Assembly: GCA_022749755.1 (NCBI GenBank)
Contig: CM040452.1
Coordinates: 2,002,350-2,066,349, forward strand
DNA: 64,000 nucleotides
Source of the DNA: Azadirachta indica
Lineage: Eukaryota > Streptophyta > Magnoliopsida > Sapindales > Meliaceae
Reading direction: 5' to 3'
The notes beneath the pieces are model-generated. The model did no database searches and had not been told where the DNA came from. It saw only the letters and a list, made by a program, of their open reading frames with translations. Positions 12,150 to 23,442 of this stretch are shown here, piece by piece. Both the position numbers and the translations under genes were made by a program. Position 1 is the first letter of the stretch; each line of letters begins with the position of its first letter.

Positions 12150-12765
12150 TGGATGTCCCAAGATAAACCATAATCAGTGAGATATTCTCCCCAACAACTA
12201 CGAGTCCTAGTTGAGTGAGAAGATGCATTGTCCAATAACTTCATTGGTATTAATGTCTGGTAGAACAGTGGCTAAATTTGGAGCAGGTATGGAGTCATTA
12301 TTGACAGTTGGTAGTATAAGTACAACATTTGGAGCAAAAGGAAGGTAAAACTGAAGAATTTGATGGATTGTGTTGATTAGAGAAGAGACATTGATTCTAT
12401 GGAAGATCAAATCACGAGATGTAAAAATTCTACAATTTTCAATTTCATATACTGTATATCTTCTTTTTTTCATGGAGATAACTAATGAATATGCATTGAG
12501 TAGCACGAGCAACAAATTTTGATGGTTTTTGTGCATGTGTGAAAGCAAAACACAAACAGCAAAAGACTCACAAATGAGCATAAAAGGGTTAAGTTCTGAA
12601 TAACATCTTATATGGTGATTTTCCGAATAAGATGACTGTATGTATTCTAGTAGTTAAATATGTGACTGTTAGAATAGCTTCAGCCCAAAAGCTAATTGGC
12701 TTGAAAGGGGAGCACGTGTGCTATATTATGTAACAGGAGCCAAAGAACCATTTGGCAGTTAGGTA
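12150..12765 (-). pseudogene. copia integrase fragment
   Basis: The minus-strand frame reads FWAEAILTVTYLTTR, then GKSPYKMLF, then a HLxVF-like stretch (the FWGEAVLTATYLINR...GKTPYExLF...HLRVFGC landmark), followed by a KxVARATQCIF-like segment (RxxxCVFLGY) and a short STRTR linker near 12205. Stops and frameshifts break it. This is the C-terminal half of the catalytic core and the linker to reverse transcriptase. Confidence 0.8.
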
Positions 12766-12839
12766 GTTTGATTTTCTATTGAACCATAAGAGGTGAAGTA
12801 AGATAGAGAACAAACTATGTGGTCCGTAGCTTCACTATC

Positions 12840-13869
12840 TATGATCCATGGAATGCATTTCAAAAATGATGAAAGGCATATAAAGTTACATGATAAATTT
12901 GTCATAGTAGAGCTACCTACATAATGTACCATAGGCATTGGTTTGTTAGTATTATTTAGGGTTCAAGTAGTTATTTCCACTACTCTTGAGTAAAGGAAAT
13001 CTGATTGAAGATTCCTTGCAATATGTTGATTTCTTATTAGCACTAGGTCTTCAATTTTCTTTTCGACTTCAATGATATGAAGGAAATCAATGAATATGGT
13101 AACACTTTTTAATTGTACGGCCCACCCATGCATAGTGATTGCATTTTGGCCGTTAAGTTTTTCATCCATTTTCTCTATGTCTGTGTACTCCTAAGGCAAC
13201 TGCAGCAGCTTCTGGTGCAATATTATAATTTGTTGATGTTCATCGTGAAGAACCAACAGTACACCTCGTTCACATTTGGAAGTGGATCCATCAATAAAAT
13301 CTAACTACGAGTTGATGAGTATGATTCATTTAGACCCATAAGAAACTTGATGGTTTTCTCACTCTATTGCTATTTAAGAACTTCTTTCATCGAGCCACAA
13401 GAACAAAATGAAATTTGAACTTAGCTATAGATATGTCTAGAGATATGGTATCTTGCACTAGGTTATGAATGTCTCATTGAATTTGAAAAATGCATTGACT
13501 ATTTGCTTGTGAAAACCATTCCTTTAAATTTGCCTAATTCGCAAGTTTGCAATAAATCACACTTGGTGAGATTTGTTTAATTCGATATAGAGTTAAATAG
13601 CCATGATTTAATCATATCATTGCTGTGGTTTCATTGTTGCAATTCAGTAGCTGAGACATCTTTGGACATTTTGATGGATCCATCAATAAACCTGATTTTA
13701 TTCTTGGCACAATGCCATAATCACTTTACAACTTCATGTATTGTAATTGTTTACAGTTAAAGGCTGTGATACTAATATCACTCGCCGGTGATCTGACCGG
13801 TGGAGGAATGATGGGTTACTTGGATCACGATGACTCTTGCGTGACGAAGAGTTTTTCTTTGCTTTCCAT
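12840..13869 (-). pseudogene. copia gag and protease fragment
   Basis: It starts with an ATG near 13869 and contains NPSFLHRSDHRRVILVSQPL (copia gag leader), a NNYNTW-like motif with a stop at the Trp, and KNKIRFIDGSI. Around 12860 is PWIIDSEATDHI, the aspartic protease site (WIIDSGATDH) with Gly changed to Glu. Many frame shifts. The region between contains a Cys/His-poor remnant of the nucleocapsid segment. Confidence 0.75.
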
Positions 13870-14004
13870 GGACTGATGGTTAACAAAAATTGAATTATGA
13901 AAAAAAAAATGAGATATATGAAATTGTTCGAATGAGCAATGAGTTTGGTATTTGATAAATGAGATATAGAGATATAGAATGTTTAGCAACCCTTATCTCT
14001 TTTA

Positions 14005-14570
14005 TGGGTTAATACCATTTAGGTTCTTAAGGTTTGGTTAATTAGTCTAATTAGTCTTACTAGTTTCGAAAATGTTCATAAAAATTCTAATTTACTATAA
14101 AATGACAACTATATTCTTTGTTTAATAGTAATTAGTTAAAAAGACTCATTTGAACTCTTAACAAAAATAAATATTAAAAAATAATAATAAGTATTATTTT
14201 ATAACACATTTATGATTAAGTATATATTAATACATTATAAATAAAATATAATAATTCTAAGAACTATATTGTAATATTTTTTTCTTTATAAATTAATATT
14301 TATTTATGATTTATATTATTTATTCTTTAATATTTAATTAATATTGAATTCATAATATATTCTAAATAAATAAATTTATTTTGTTGTTATTATATATTAA
14401 TAAATATTTAATTATTAATGTATTATAAAATGGTACATACTATTATTTTAATATTTATTTTTGTTTAGAGTTACAATATTTTTTTCGTCAATTACTATTA
14501 GACAAAGGGTATATGTATTTTTTAATTCATAGCTTGTAAATTGTAATAATTATAAGATATTTATAACTCA
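14005..14570. mobile_element. Foldback element, family B copy 1 (~560 bp)
   Basis: Long imperfect terminal inverted repeats: the left arm (about 14095-14240) reads outside-in like the right arm (about 14390-14550), sharing TTTGTTTAATAGTAATT and AACAAAAATAAATATTAAAA(A)TAATA. It is very AT-rich and non-coding. A related element lies at about 61398-62200. Exact ends and target duplication are unresolved. Confidence 0.6.
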
Positions 14571-14574
14571 CATC

Positions 14575-15330
14575 ACATACATATATAGCATCGAAACAAT
14601 CCTAAAAACTAAGATAATAAAAAGAAATATTTATTGATACGATCAAAAGAATTAGTCGATGTATTATTTACCTTAAAGTGATGAGGGATATATCTTAAAT
14701 CTCTCAATATTTTTTAAGGGATATTTTTGGACTCTGAAGTAATTGGTTTTCGTAAATTATTATTAAGAGATAAATAACACATTTAACACTTAATTAAAAT
14801 ATTTACTTACAACTTCTTATGCCAATCTATTTCCTACATCATGTCGTAGAACGTACAAAAACATTCCTAATCACTCTTCTCGAACTCATTAACCCAAATT
14901 AGTCTCCAATTTGTCACATAATCTAACACAAACATTCTTCTCCATTGTAAATATTTTATGACATCAAGTTTCATTCTCTTTTAATACTTTAACTAAATAT
15001 CAACTCTTCTGAAAAATTTATAAAAGTTTATTTATGAATATATGTTTCATAATACATAATATGCAATAGCATTGAGAAAAGTGCACAAAATACTATCAAA
15101 CTCCTCTTCATCATCTAGAATGTCTATGTCATAAAAAGAACATGTAATTATCATTTTGTACATGTACATAAAGAATAGTAAATTGCATGTAAAATAATAA
15201 AGGCCAAATTTAAAAATATTAAAGATTATTCTTCAATGTCATAATCAAACAAAAACTACCACTAAAAATATTACCAGTACTAGATGCAAAAAAAAAAAAA
15301 TAACATGATGATTAGAATTGTCAATAATGC
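14575..15330. other. Intergenic region, nothing recognised
   Basis: AT-rich sequence without recognisable coding segments or repeats. The last part may be the 3' flank of the Myb/SANT-like relic. Confidence 0.4.
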
Positions 15331-15359
15331 ATGTGTTCAAAGTAAAGCCACCTAATCAT

Positions 15360-16370
15360 GATTCTAGGTTAGTTGGTAGTAGCAAATATCTCCCTTTTTT
15401 CTTTGATCATACAAAATTGAATTGCAAATAACCATAACTTATTTAAAATCTCTATTTTAGGAATAGCTTCAAATTTGTACATCACTTCATAATTAGTACA
15501 ACATTTTTATTTTTTTTCTACAATTTTTAATATCATAAAACTCATTTTCAATTACTTTAATAAAACGATCAATTTGTTGTGTTATTCTTATTACACCTTC
15601 TCTCTTCCCCTTCCTAAATAAATTGTATTACATTTTTTTTTTAACTTTCATATCTTGTTCGACTACTCCTTTTCTCTTTCTTTGTCCAGTACCTTCTTAA
15701 TGATATGTGTATTGAACTTGCATGTCCCTGTCAGAATCATTATTATCTTTACGTGAAATTACATCTTTATTAGATTTTTTACGGACATCATATAAAGCTA
15801 ACTAGATGAGGGTGGGCAAGCACTTTGTCAATATCCATAATATTCATAAACATCTTGTCCAACCTTTTCTTCCAATATTCAAAATCAATTCCATCCTTAA
15901 TTTCTGAACTTCCTCGCATTTGAACATATCTACATGTATTTTTATCATATTTAAATGAGTTTTAAATGTATTAAACAATAATGATATTAAAAATATAATT
16001 ATCATATACACACCTGTAATTTACTTTGCCACCATTCCTCAAATGCATTAGTAGTTTTATTCTCGAAATTCCATCCTAAACCAATTTCCTTCTTGTAAGT
16101 TGCTTTCATAATTTTCAATCATTCTTCAACAAATCCCACATTTTTTCAATTGGCATTTATTATACTCTTTTGCAATTACCTTATTAAAAATTTTTTCCAT
16201 CTAGTTTTAGTAAAATGATTTGTGGGATGATGTCCTACCTCTATCTCCACAATACACAAGTTACCAAAAATAGATATATACCATTTGGCGGCCATCCCAT
16301 AGAGCCTTGCCTCATAGTCCATTACTAGTTTCAATGTCATTGAAAAATTTTTTGTTTGTTTCCATCTATA
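15360..16370 (-). pseudogene. Myb/SANT-like domain gene relic (LIMYB or PIF/Harbinger ORF1 type)
   Basis: Minus-strand fragments follow the order of the plant Myb/SANT-like family: a KKCQLKxK-type segment with KVIAKEYNKCQLKK near 16160, a Gly-Trp linker region near 16080, a GMVAK-like WW region near 16030, an apparent intron at ~15960-16018, then RGSSEIKDGIDFEYWKKRL (15895-15915 region) and a C-terminal stretch near 15430-15400 with KEKREIFA...IRWL. Stops and frame changes are frequent, so no protein is made. Such domains occur both in host genes (L10-interacting MYB proteins) and as the DNA-binding partner ORF of PIF/Harbinger transposons; no DDE transposase is visible nearby to decide. Domain call is by pattern only. 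Confidence 0.6.
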
Positions 16371-16374
16371 TTAT

Positions 16375-16970
16375 TATAAACAAATTTGAATACAAATATA
16401 TTTTTAAATTATCATGGAAGTTTTATTTGCAATATAAAATATTGAAAATATAAATTTAATACAACACACACTAAACATGTTACTAAAGTGGTCAATTAAG
16501 ATAAAATAAAAAGAATCACGTGTATATATCCTAGGCTAATTTTGGTCCATTTACATCTAGTACTAGTACTAGCACTACCAGGCCACACCTGAAATTTTAT
16601 ATCCTAATGTCTCAGCTCTATGGCTTCAATTTAATGGGCATCTTTATCTTTCTTTTCTTCGAAATACCCTTATTATTATACGAGAACAAAGGTGAAGGTA
16701 AACACATGTACTCTACTACATAAAGGCTACATAAAGGCGCATCTTTAATAAATAATATTGATCAAAAAAGATTCTTCGAGACAGTGCTTTTCCATCAAAA
16801 AAAGTTCATTCATAAACCGTTGATAGCAATCGCTCGTCGTTGGTCCTTAATAGAAGCCTTATCTGTTACAACTCGATGATATGTATTTGATTATCGTGAA
16901 ACAATGATAGATATTATTTCTGTCATGCATTTATCAAGAATTTATGATATAATTTTATTACAAAATGCCC
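16375..16970. other. Intergenic region
   Basis: No gene recognised. It contains a short CTAGTA-type microsatellite at about 16556-16578 and a slightly GC-richer piece at 16790-16870 with no identified homology. It abuts the tandem repeat. Confidence 0.4.
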
Positions 16971-18537
16971 AATTTTTTGCATCCTGGTTGTGAATTTTCC
17001 TGTTTTTTCTATTTTTTATCTGATTTTTTTTGTTTCTCCCCCTTTTTTTAAATTTTTCATTGTTTATTATTATTTTCAATATTTGCCAGGCATAAAAAGT
17101 AATAAATTGTTAAAAATAGCATCATAATAAAAAATTTTATTCATGGAACAGAATTAAAATTAACAATATTCTCATATAATTATTTCAAAAGTATAAACAT
17201 ATGAAAATTCCACCAAAATAATTACATTAAATATCATTTTCTTTAATTTCTTAAATATTACCCCACAAAAGAACCACAACCAAATGTTCAAATAATAAAG
17301 ACATCTCAACATCCTCTCATTACAAAGCAAAGCACAAAGTTAATTCACATCTATTACAAAAATGCATAGTTAATCATAGCTCATTTGTAAAATGTAATAC
17401 AAAAGGTGAGCTCCTATTCAAAATGCACTAAAATACAAATGCAAATGCGATTAAATTAAATGTTAAAAGCCCACTATTTTTTTTCAAAGGAATGAACCAA
17501 ATGAAAAAATTATTGTTTAAGAAAAAAAACTTATTGGGAAATTTGTAGGAGTACCCAATATTTCAATGCAGCAAAATCACAAGCTCTTGCAGCTTTTTCT
17601 TCTTTGTCATAGCGTCCTATTTAAAATTAAAAGCATAAAGCATAAGAATCCTTCAAAAAAAATAAATAGTAATAATTGAAAGCGTTCCAAAAAATTTAAT
17701 TATTTCTAAAACTTAAAAAGTAGTAAAAAGGGTATTTTGGTTTTAACAAGTTTCATTTCTTAATTAAAGTTGAAATTCAATAATCATTTTAGGGTTAGTT
17801 TTGGGTTTTTATAATTTCAAATGGGTATATCTAGTATTATATTATCAAATCTTTTCTTCTCAAAATTTGGTATTGAGTGAGGTGACCTTGTTAAAAATAA
17901 TTTTAAAAAAATTTTACCTAACACCTAAATTGACTTTTAACCACCCAAAATCACTTTTGTCCCACCAATAATAATCCAAATGAGCTCTTAGTATAATACA
18001 AGGATTAAATATTCATTTAGGTAAATGAAAAATTTATTGTCGTTTTATATAATGTCACAAAATAATTTATAATGACAAAATTATTATTTTTATCATAAAA
18101 TATTATAATAGTATCCTTATACGATATGAATGGTAATTCGAGTAAAGAATTATATTTTAAACAATGAAAAATAAATAGAGAAAAAGTTATAAAAAGAAAA
18201 GAAGAATTTTTTGGATTTAATATTTTTTATTTAGTTAAAGTGGAAATTTAATTTTTTTTTATGAAAATACAATATATAATAGTCTTTTTGACAAAGTGAT
18301 GGGGTTGCCAAAAAGATTTTTAAGATCACACTAAATACTATCGTGAATTATTTAATAATATACTTTTTGCAAATAATTATTTCTAACTTACAAGATTCGT
18401 CATCATGATGCACCAAATTATAAAATCAGCAGTTTTTTTTTTTTTTATCAAACACAAATTTAACAATGAATTTATTTATTTTTTAATCGTAGTCTCAAAC
18501 AAGGTTTAAGCACCTGTACGAGGAGCTATACGCAAAT
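16971..18537. repeat. 1.57-kb tandem repeat, copy 1
   Basis: Begins AATTTTTTGCATCC and runs to GAGCTATACGCAAATTT. The following copy starts at once (18535) with the same sequence at a spacing of 1,564-1,575 bases and very few differences, so this is a recent tandem duplication. The distal part of the unit is also found, more diverged, at about 35455-36290 upstream of the third TPS. It contains an antisense AP2-gene exon (17535-17616). Confidence 0.95.
17535..17616 (-). pseudogene. Captured AP2-domain exon (AINTEGUMENTA/PLT type), copy 1
   Basis: On the minus strand an intact AG acceptor (TTTAAATAG) is followed by GRYDKEEKAARACDFAALKYW, the second half of a double-AP2 (ANT/PLT/WRI-type) repeat; the piece here spans ~21 residues to the Trp. 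One base is then missing, after which the frame would read as the family's T-x-T-NFP segment. Real ANT-type genes have an intron at this same acceptor, so this is a genomic exon with intron flank, not a retrocopy. Neighbouring exons are absent; it is a gene fragment inside a repeat. Confidence 0.8.
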
Positions 18538-20114
18538 TTTTTGCATTCCGGTTGTCAATTTTCCTGTTTTTTCTATTTTTTATCTGATTTTTTTGTTTCT
18601 CCCCCTTTTTTTAAAATTTTCATTCTTTATTATTATTTTCAATATTTGTCAGGTATAAAAAGCAATAAATTGTTAAAAATAGCATCATAATAAAAAAATT
18701 TTATTCATGGAACACAATTAAAATTAACAATATTCTCATATAATTATTTCAAAAGTATACACATATGAAAATTCCACCAAAATAATTACATTAAATATCA
18801 TTTTCTTTAATTTCTAAAATATTACCCCACAAAAGAACCACAACCAAATGTTCAAATAATAAAGACATCTCAACATCCTCTCATTACAAAGCAAAGCACA
18901 AAGTTAATTCACATCTATTACAAAAATGCATAGTTAATCATAGCTCATTTGTAAAATGTAATACAAAAGGTGAGCTCCTATTCAAAATGCACTAAAATAC
19001 AAATGCAAATGCGATTAAATTAAATGTTAAAAGCCCACTATTTTTTTTCAAAGAAATGAACCAAATGAAAAAATTATTGTTTAAGAAAAAAACCTTATTG
19101 GGAAATTTGTAGTAGTACCCAATATTTCAATGCAGCAAAATCACAAGCTCTTGCAGCTTTTTCTTCTTTGTCATAGCGTCCTATTTAAAATTAAAAGCAT
19201 AAAGCATAAGAATCTTTCACAAAAAATAAATAATAATAATTGAAAGCGTTCCAAAAAAATTTAATTATTTCTAAAAATTAAAAAGTAGTAAAAAGGGTAT
19301 TTTGGTTTTAACAAGTTTCATTTCTTAATTAAAGTTGAAATTCAATAATCATTTTAGGGTTAGTTTTGGGTTTTTGTAATTTCAAATGGGTATATCTAGT
19401 ATTATATTATCAAATCTTTTCTTCTCAAAATTTGGTATTGAGTGAGGTGACCTTGTTAAAAATAATTCTAAAAGAATTTTACCTAACACCTAAATTGACT
19501 TTTAACCACCCAAAATCACTTTTGTCCCACCAATAATAATCCAAATGAGCTCTTAGTATAATACAAGGATTAAATATTCATTTAGGTAAATGAAAAATTT
19601 ATTGTCGTTTTATATAATGTCACAAAATAATCTATAATGACAAAATTATTATTTTTATCATAAAATATTATAATAGTATCATTATATGATATGAATGGTA
19701 ATTCGAGTAGAGAATTGTATTTTAAACAATGAAAAATAAATAGAGAAAAAAGTTATAAAAAGAAAAGAAGAATTTTTTGGATTTAATATTTTTTATTTAG
19801 TTAAATTGGAAATTTAATTAATTTTTTTTATGAAAATACAATATATAATAGTCTTTTTGACAAAGTGATGGGGTTGCCAAAAAGTTTTTTAAGATCCCAC
19901 TAAATACTATCGTGAATTATTTAATATTATACTTTTCACAAATAATTATTTCTGACTTACAAGATTCGTCATCATGATGCACCAAATTATAAAATCAGTA
20001 GTTTATTAATTTATTTTTTTTATCAAACACAAATTTAACAATAAATTTATTTATTTTTTCATTGTAGTCTCAAACAGGGTTTAAGCACCTGTACAAGGAG
20101 CTATATGCAAATTT
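18535..20114. repeat. 1.57-kb tandem repeat, copy 2
   Basis: Nearly identical to the preceding unit, with scattered substitutions and small poly-A/T length changes. It ends at GAGCTATATGCAAATTT, then unique TPS upstream sequence begins. The third, diverged copy at 35455-36290 is followed by the same downstream sequence, showing that the unit's last part is ancestral TPS upstream DNA and that the doubling happened only at this locus. Confidence 0.95.
19098..19180 (-). pseudogene. Captured AP2-domain exon (AINTEGUMENTA/PLT type), copy 2
   Basis: Same antisense exon as in repeat copy 1, with the same missing base after the KYW codons, so the frameshift predates the tandem duplication. Confidence 0.8.
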
Positions 20115-20477
20115 CTAAATCATAACACATGATATCAATTAGATGGTTTAGATCACCATTATTGACTTTAACGATGGCTCAATTTTTAGGTCACCTAAAA
20201 CAATAATATTTATGAATTAAAAGATAGCGATTTATAAATTATAATCGATTATTTTAAAAAATAAAAAATTAACTTTCTCAAATGTACTACCATAAAAATG
20301 TATCATAGTTCACTTAAAAATTTATCTTCCAATCAGAAATATCAATTATAAATACCACATCACATCAACATATTATTTGAAAGTTTAATATTACTAAATC
20401 AAAATTTAAAATACATTTAGGCAATTCAATTGAGTTGTCGTCGTAAACTTTTTCATCTCACAGTGATCATGAGCTCC

Positions 20478-20487
20478 CTATATTAAT
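20478..20487 (+). promoter_or_regulatory. Probable TATA box of the intact TPS
   Basis: CTATATTAAT lies 51-60 bases upstream of the start codon. It is embedded in a promoter/leader block (20280-20537) that is conserved upstream of two other TPS loci (32735-32990 and 36459-36656) and at 63460 onward. A transcription start around 20510 would give a short leader. No experimental support in the sequence itself. Confidence 0.4.
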
Positions 20488-20537
20488 AGGCTTTCTGTGA
20501 GGCTTCGATTAGTGCAAGGTTGTCATCTATATACAAT

Positions 20538-23442
20538 ATGGCATTGCACGCACTTATTCCCTCGAACTCCCAACAATTCGTTGTAGTTTCCTCGTCGAAA
20601 TTTTTGCCAAAAATAAGGAATTATCCCTTTGTTTCCTTATTGAATTGGAAAAATAGCTCAAAGTCACATTCACAAGCGTGTGTAGCGAAAGCCAATAAAA
20701 AAATTCAACGTCCACGGGCAGATTTCCCCCCCACGCCATGGAAAGATGCTGATGTTTTCACTTCTAATCGTTTACCTCCATCAGTAAGTAGCTGAAACAA
20801 TGTGATTAATTTACTATACGATTTGCTATATGTTGTGGCTTTTCTGCTTTCAGGAACTGGAATCATGTGAGAAGCAAATCAGAGAATTGAAAGAAATTGT
20901 AAAAGAAATGTTAACTGCTTCTACAAGTGATGTGGTAGAGAAAGTTTGTCTGATCGACTCAATATGTCGCCTTGGTCTGTCATATCACTTTGAGACTGAG
21001 ATTGAACAACAATTAAGCCATATTTTTGAAGTACAGCCTAACCTTGTTGATGGGAAAGATTACGACCTTTACACTGTTGCTCTTCTATTTCGACTTTTCA
21101 GACAACACGGTTACAAAATATCTTGCGGTAAGTAAGCTAGCTTTTCTATAGTTAATTAAAGCCATGCACACAAACATTGATGATCTTTGGAGAAAGTAAA
21201 TTAATAATACGCTGAAAGTAGTACAATAATTAGTAATATCATACTATATGTGATTCTAGACAACATAGTTAACATGAATACTGATAATATTTACTGAATT
21301 GTGAATCAGACGTGTTTAACAAATTTAAGGACGATAATGGCAATTTCAAAGAAATTTTAACTAGCGATTTAAGGGGCATATTAAGTTTGTATGAAGCAGC
21401 CTATCTGAGAACACACAAAGAAAATATTCTTGATGAGGCTCTTGCTTTTGCGAAAATTCATTTAAAGTCGTTGGCTGCCAAATCAAGTCTTCATCTTGCA
21501 AAATATATAATGAAATCCTTGGAAATGCCCTCACACAAAGGATTGGAAAGATACGAGACGCGAGAATACATTTCCTTCTACGAAGCAGAAGAATCCAAAA
21601 ATGAAACTCTACTCTTGTTTGCGAAGTTGGACTTTAACAGTGTACAATTATTGCACCAGCAAGAGTTATGTGAAAGCATGAGGTAAATTGTCTAACATGT
21701 ATGCAATGCTAACTAGAAATTTTACACTTAAAACATATTTGTATGCTTCTGCGTGCACCTATGCAGGTGGTGGAAGAAGTTAAACTTGTTATCAAAGCTT
21801 TCTTATGCGAGAGACAGAATTGTGGAGATATACTTCTTCGTACAAACATTATATTTTGAGCCATGTTACTCACATGCGCGGTTGATGTGCACTAAAATTG
21901 TGATGATGCTTTCAGTTTTGGATGACACCTACGATGCATATGGTACATTTGATGAGCTTCAAAGTTTTACAGATGCACTTCAAAGGTTATATACATCTTT
22001 ATCTACTTGTTCTCTTTTCTTATTTTTCCTTGCAGTACAAAAATGCTATAACAATTTAAATATTATATCTATTTGTGACGATTTGCTTTATTTTATATCT
22101 CAAATTTTGGTCTAATATCTAACTGAACCCGGCCATGAGATAAAAAGTATTAAACCCGCTTTTGATCATGAATATTTTTGGGCTTTTTTTATTAAATTAC
22201 AATAAAAATTTACAAATTAAATCGTTTGTTTCTTCTTTTATTATATCTAATCAATATAAAAAGATAAAAATATTTTAAAAATATAAAATAAAAATATGTA
22301 TAAGTGTATAATAGATTTGATTTTATATTTTGTTTATAGAATATTTAAGCATGATTTGATATTTGTCGATAAAAATCGGGTAAAATGTAATTCTCTTTCA
22401 TACCAATTTTCCGCATATAATCTTTTAGTTCGTATGTCAATAAATATCTAACTTGTTAATATATTTCTTAGGTGGGAGTTTAGTGCCATTGATCAGTTTC
22501 AATTACCAGATTATTTGAAAGTTCTCTGTACTACCCTTTTGAATCTATTTGATGAACTAAATCATGAAATGATGTGTAAGAAAGGAAGATCTTATGGCGT
22601 TTCTCATACAAAGGATGCGGTAACATTTTTTATTTATTTATTTTATTTTTGAATATATTATATATATAGTTAATTTACTAAAATGCGTGCTAATTTGTTC
22701 AATTCATAAAATCTCTTAAACGTTGGAAATGTTTAAATTCTTTTCCTGTAATAAAAGATTTTTGATATTTGTTATTTTGGGCTAATAATTAGTTAAAAGA
22801 GATGGCTGGAGCCTGCCTTGTTGAAGCCAAGTGGTTGCATGAAGGTTATGTGCCAAGATTCGATGAGTATATGAATAATGCAGTCTTCACTGCTGGATGT
22901 ATGTCAAATACAGCAGCAGCATTTATTGGAATGAAAGAAATTGGAGGGTTCAACCCCTTTGATTGGCTCCAAAGTAATCCTAAAATTGTTAGAGCTGCAT
23001 ATACTGTTGGTCGTCTCCTCGATGATATCATGTCAAATGAGGTAAAGTTAGAACTAATGCTAGAAATACAAACTCTCTATATAAATTATATTAACAACCA
23101 CTAATGTTATATGCTATCGTCTAATTCATGAAACGTATCTAATATTTGAAGTTCGAGCAAGAAAGAGGACATGTTGTCTCAGGCGTGGAATGCTACATGA
23201 AGCAACACGGCTGCTCAAGAAATGAGGCGATCCAAAAGTTAAAGGAAATCTGTGAAAATGCTTGGAATGCTATGAATGAAGAATGCATGAGACCTACAGT
23301 TATTCCAATCCAATTCCTCAGTCGTGTTGTTAACCTTGCACGCTTATCAGAAGCCCTTTATTGCAAGGGAGATGGATACACGAAATCGGAGTTTCTCAGC
23401 GATTACATCAGCAAATTATTCATTGATAAAATACCTATGTGA
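20538..23442 (+). CDS. Terpene synthase, complete (TPS-a-like, possible plastid target)
   Basis: Seven exons: 20538-20783, 20854-21127, 21310-21682, 21767-21985, 22472-22619, 22793-23041 and 23152-23442. All introns are GT-AG, all phases agree, giving 599 aa with no stop. Motifs: RPx8W (R58-P59...W68, replacing RRx8W), RxR (R313/R315) exactly 35 residues before DDTYD (350-354), and the NSE/DTE metal site D497-D498...S501...E505 across the exon 6/7 junction. It should bind three Mg2+ and ionise a prenyl diphosphate. EECMRPT and the C-terminus KLFIDKIPM resemble sesquiterpene-type TPS-a enzymes, yet 57 residues rich in Ser/Lys/Asn with few acidic residues precede RPx8W, resembling a plastid transit peptide as in monoterpene synthases. 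The TPS relic at 1132 lacks this extension. Start: first ATG in frame; an in-frame TTG at 20520 is not needed. Substrate and product cannot be told from sequence. Confidence 0.93.

Larger units (their letters stand above)
9600..13869 (-). mobile_element. Degenerate Ty1/copia retrotransposon, minus strand, with a nested LINE
   Basis: In copia order on the minus strand: gag (13869-~12960), protease (~12860), integrase (~12760-12150), reverse transcriptase (~11240-10300), RNase H (~10170-9900), polypurine tract GAGGTGGAG (9817-9825) and a 3' LTR starting TGTTAAGAG (9816). All domains carry many stops and frameshifts. No matching 5' LTR was found beyond 13870, so the element is truncated at its 5' end. 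A LINE 3' end interrupts it between integrase and reverse transcriptase. Confidence 0.85.

Noticed and set aside
13755..13775. GCTGTGATACTAA, resembling a copia tRNA-Met primer binding site
   Set aside because: On the minus strand it lies inside the gag reading frame (…RRVILVSQPL…), so it is coding sequence.
20520..20537. Alternative upstream start (TTG) for the intact TPS
   Set aside because: Plant genes normally start at ATG, and the ATG at 20538 is in frame with a suitable context and the conserved leader upstream.
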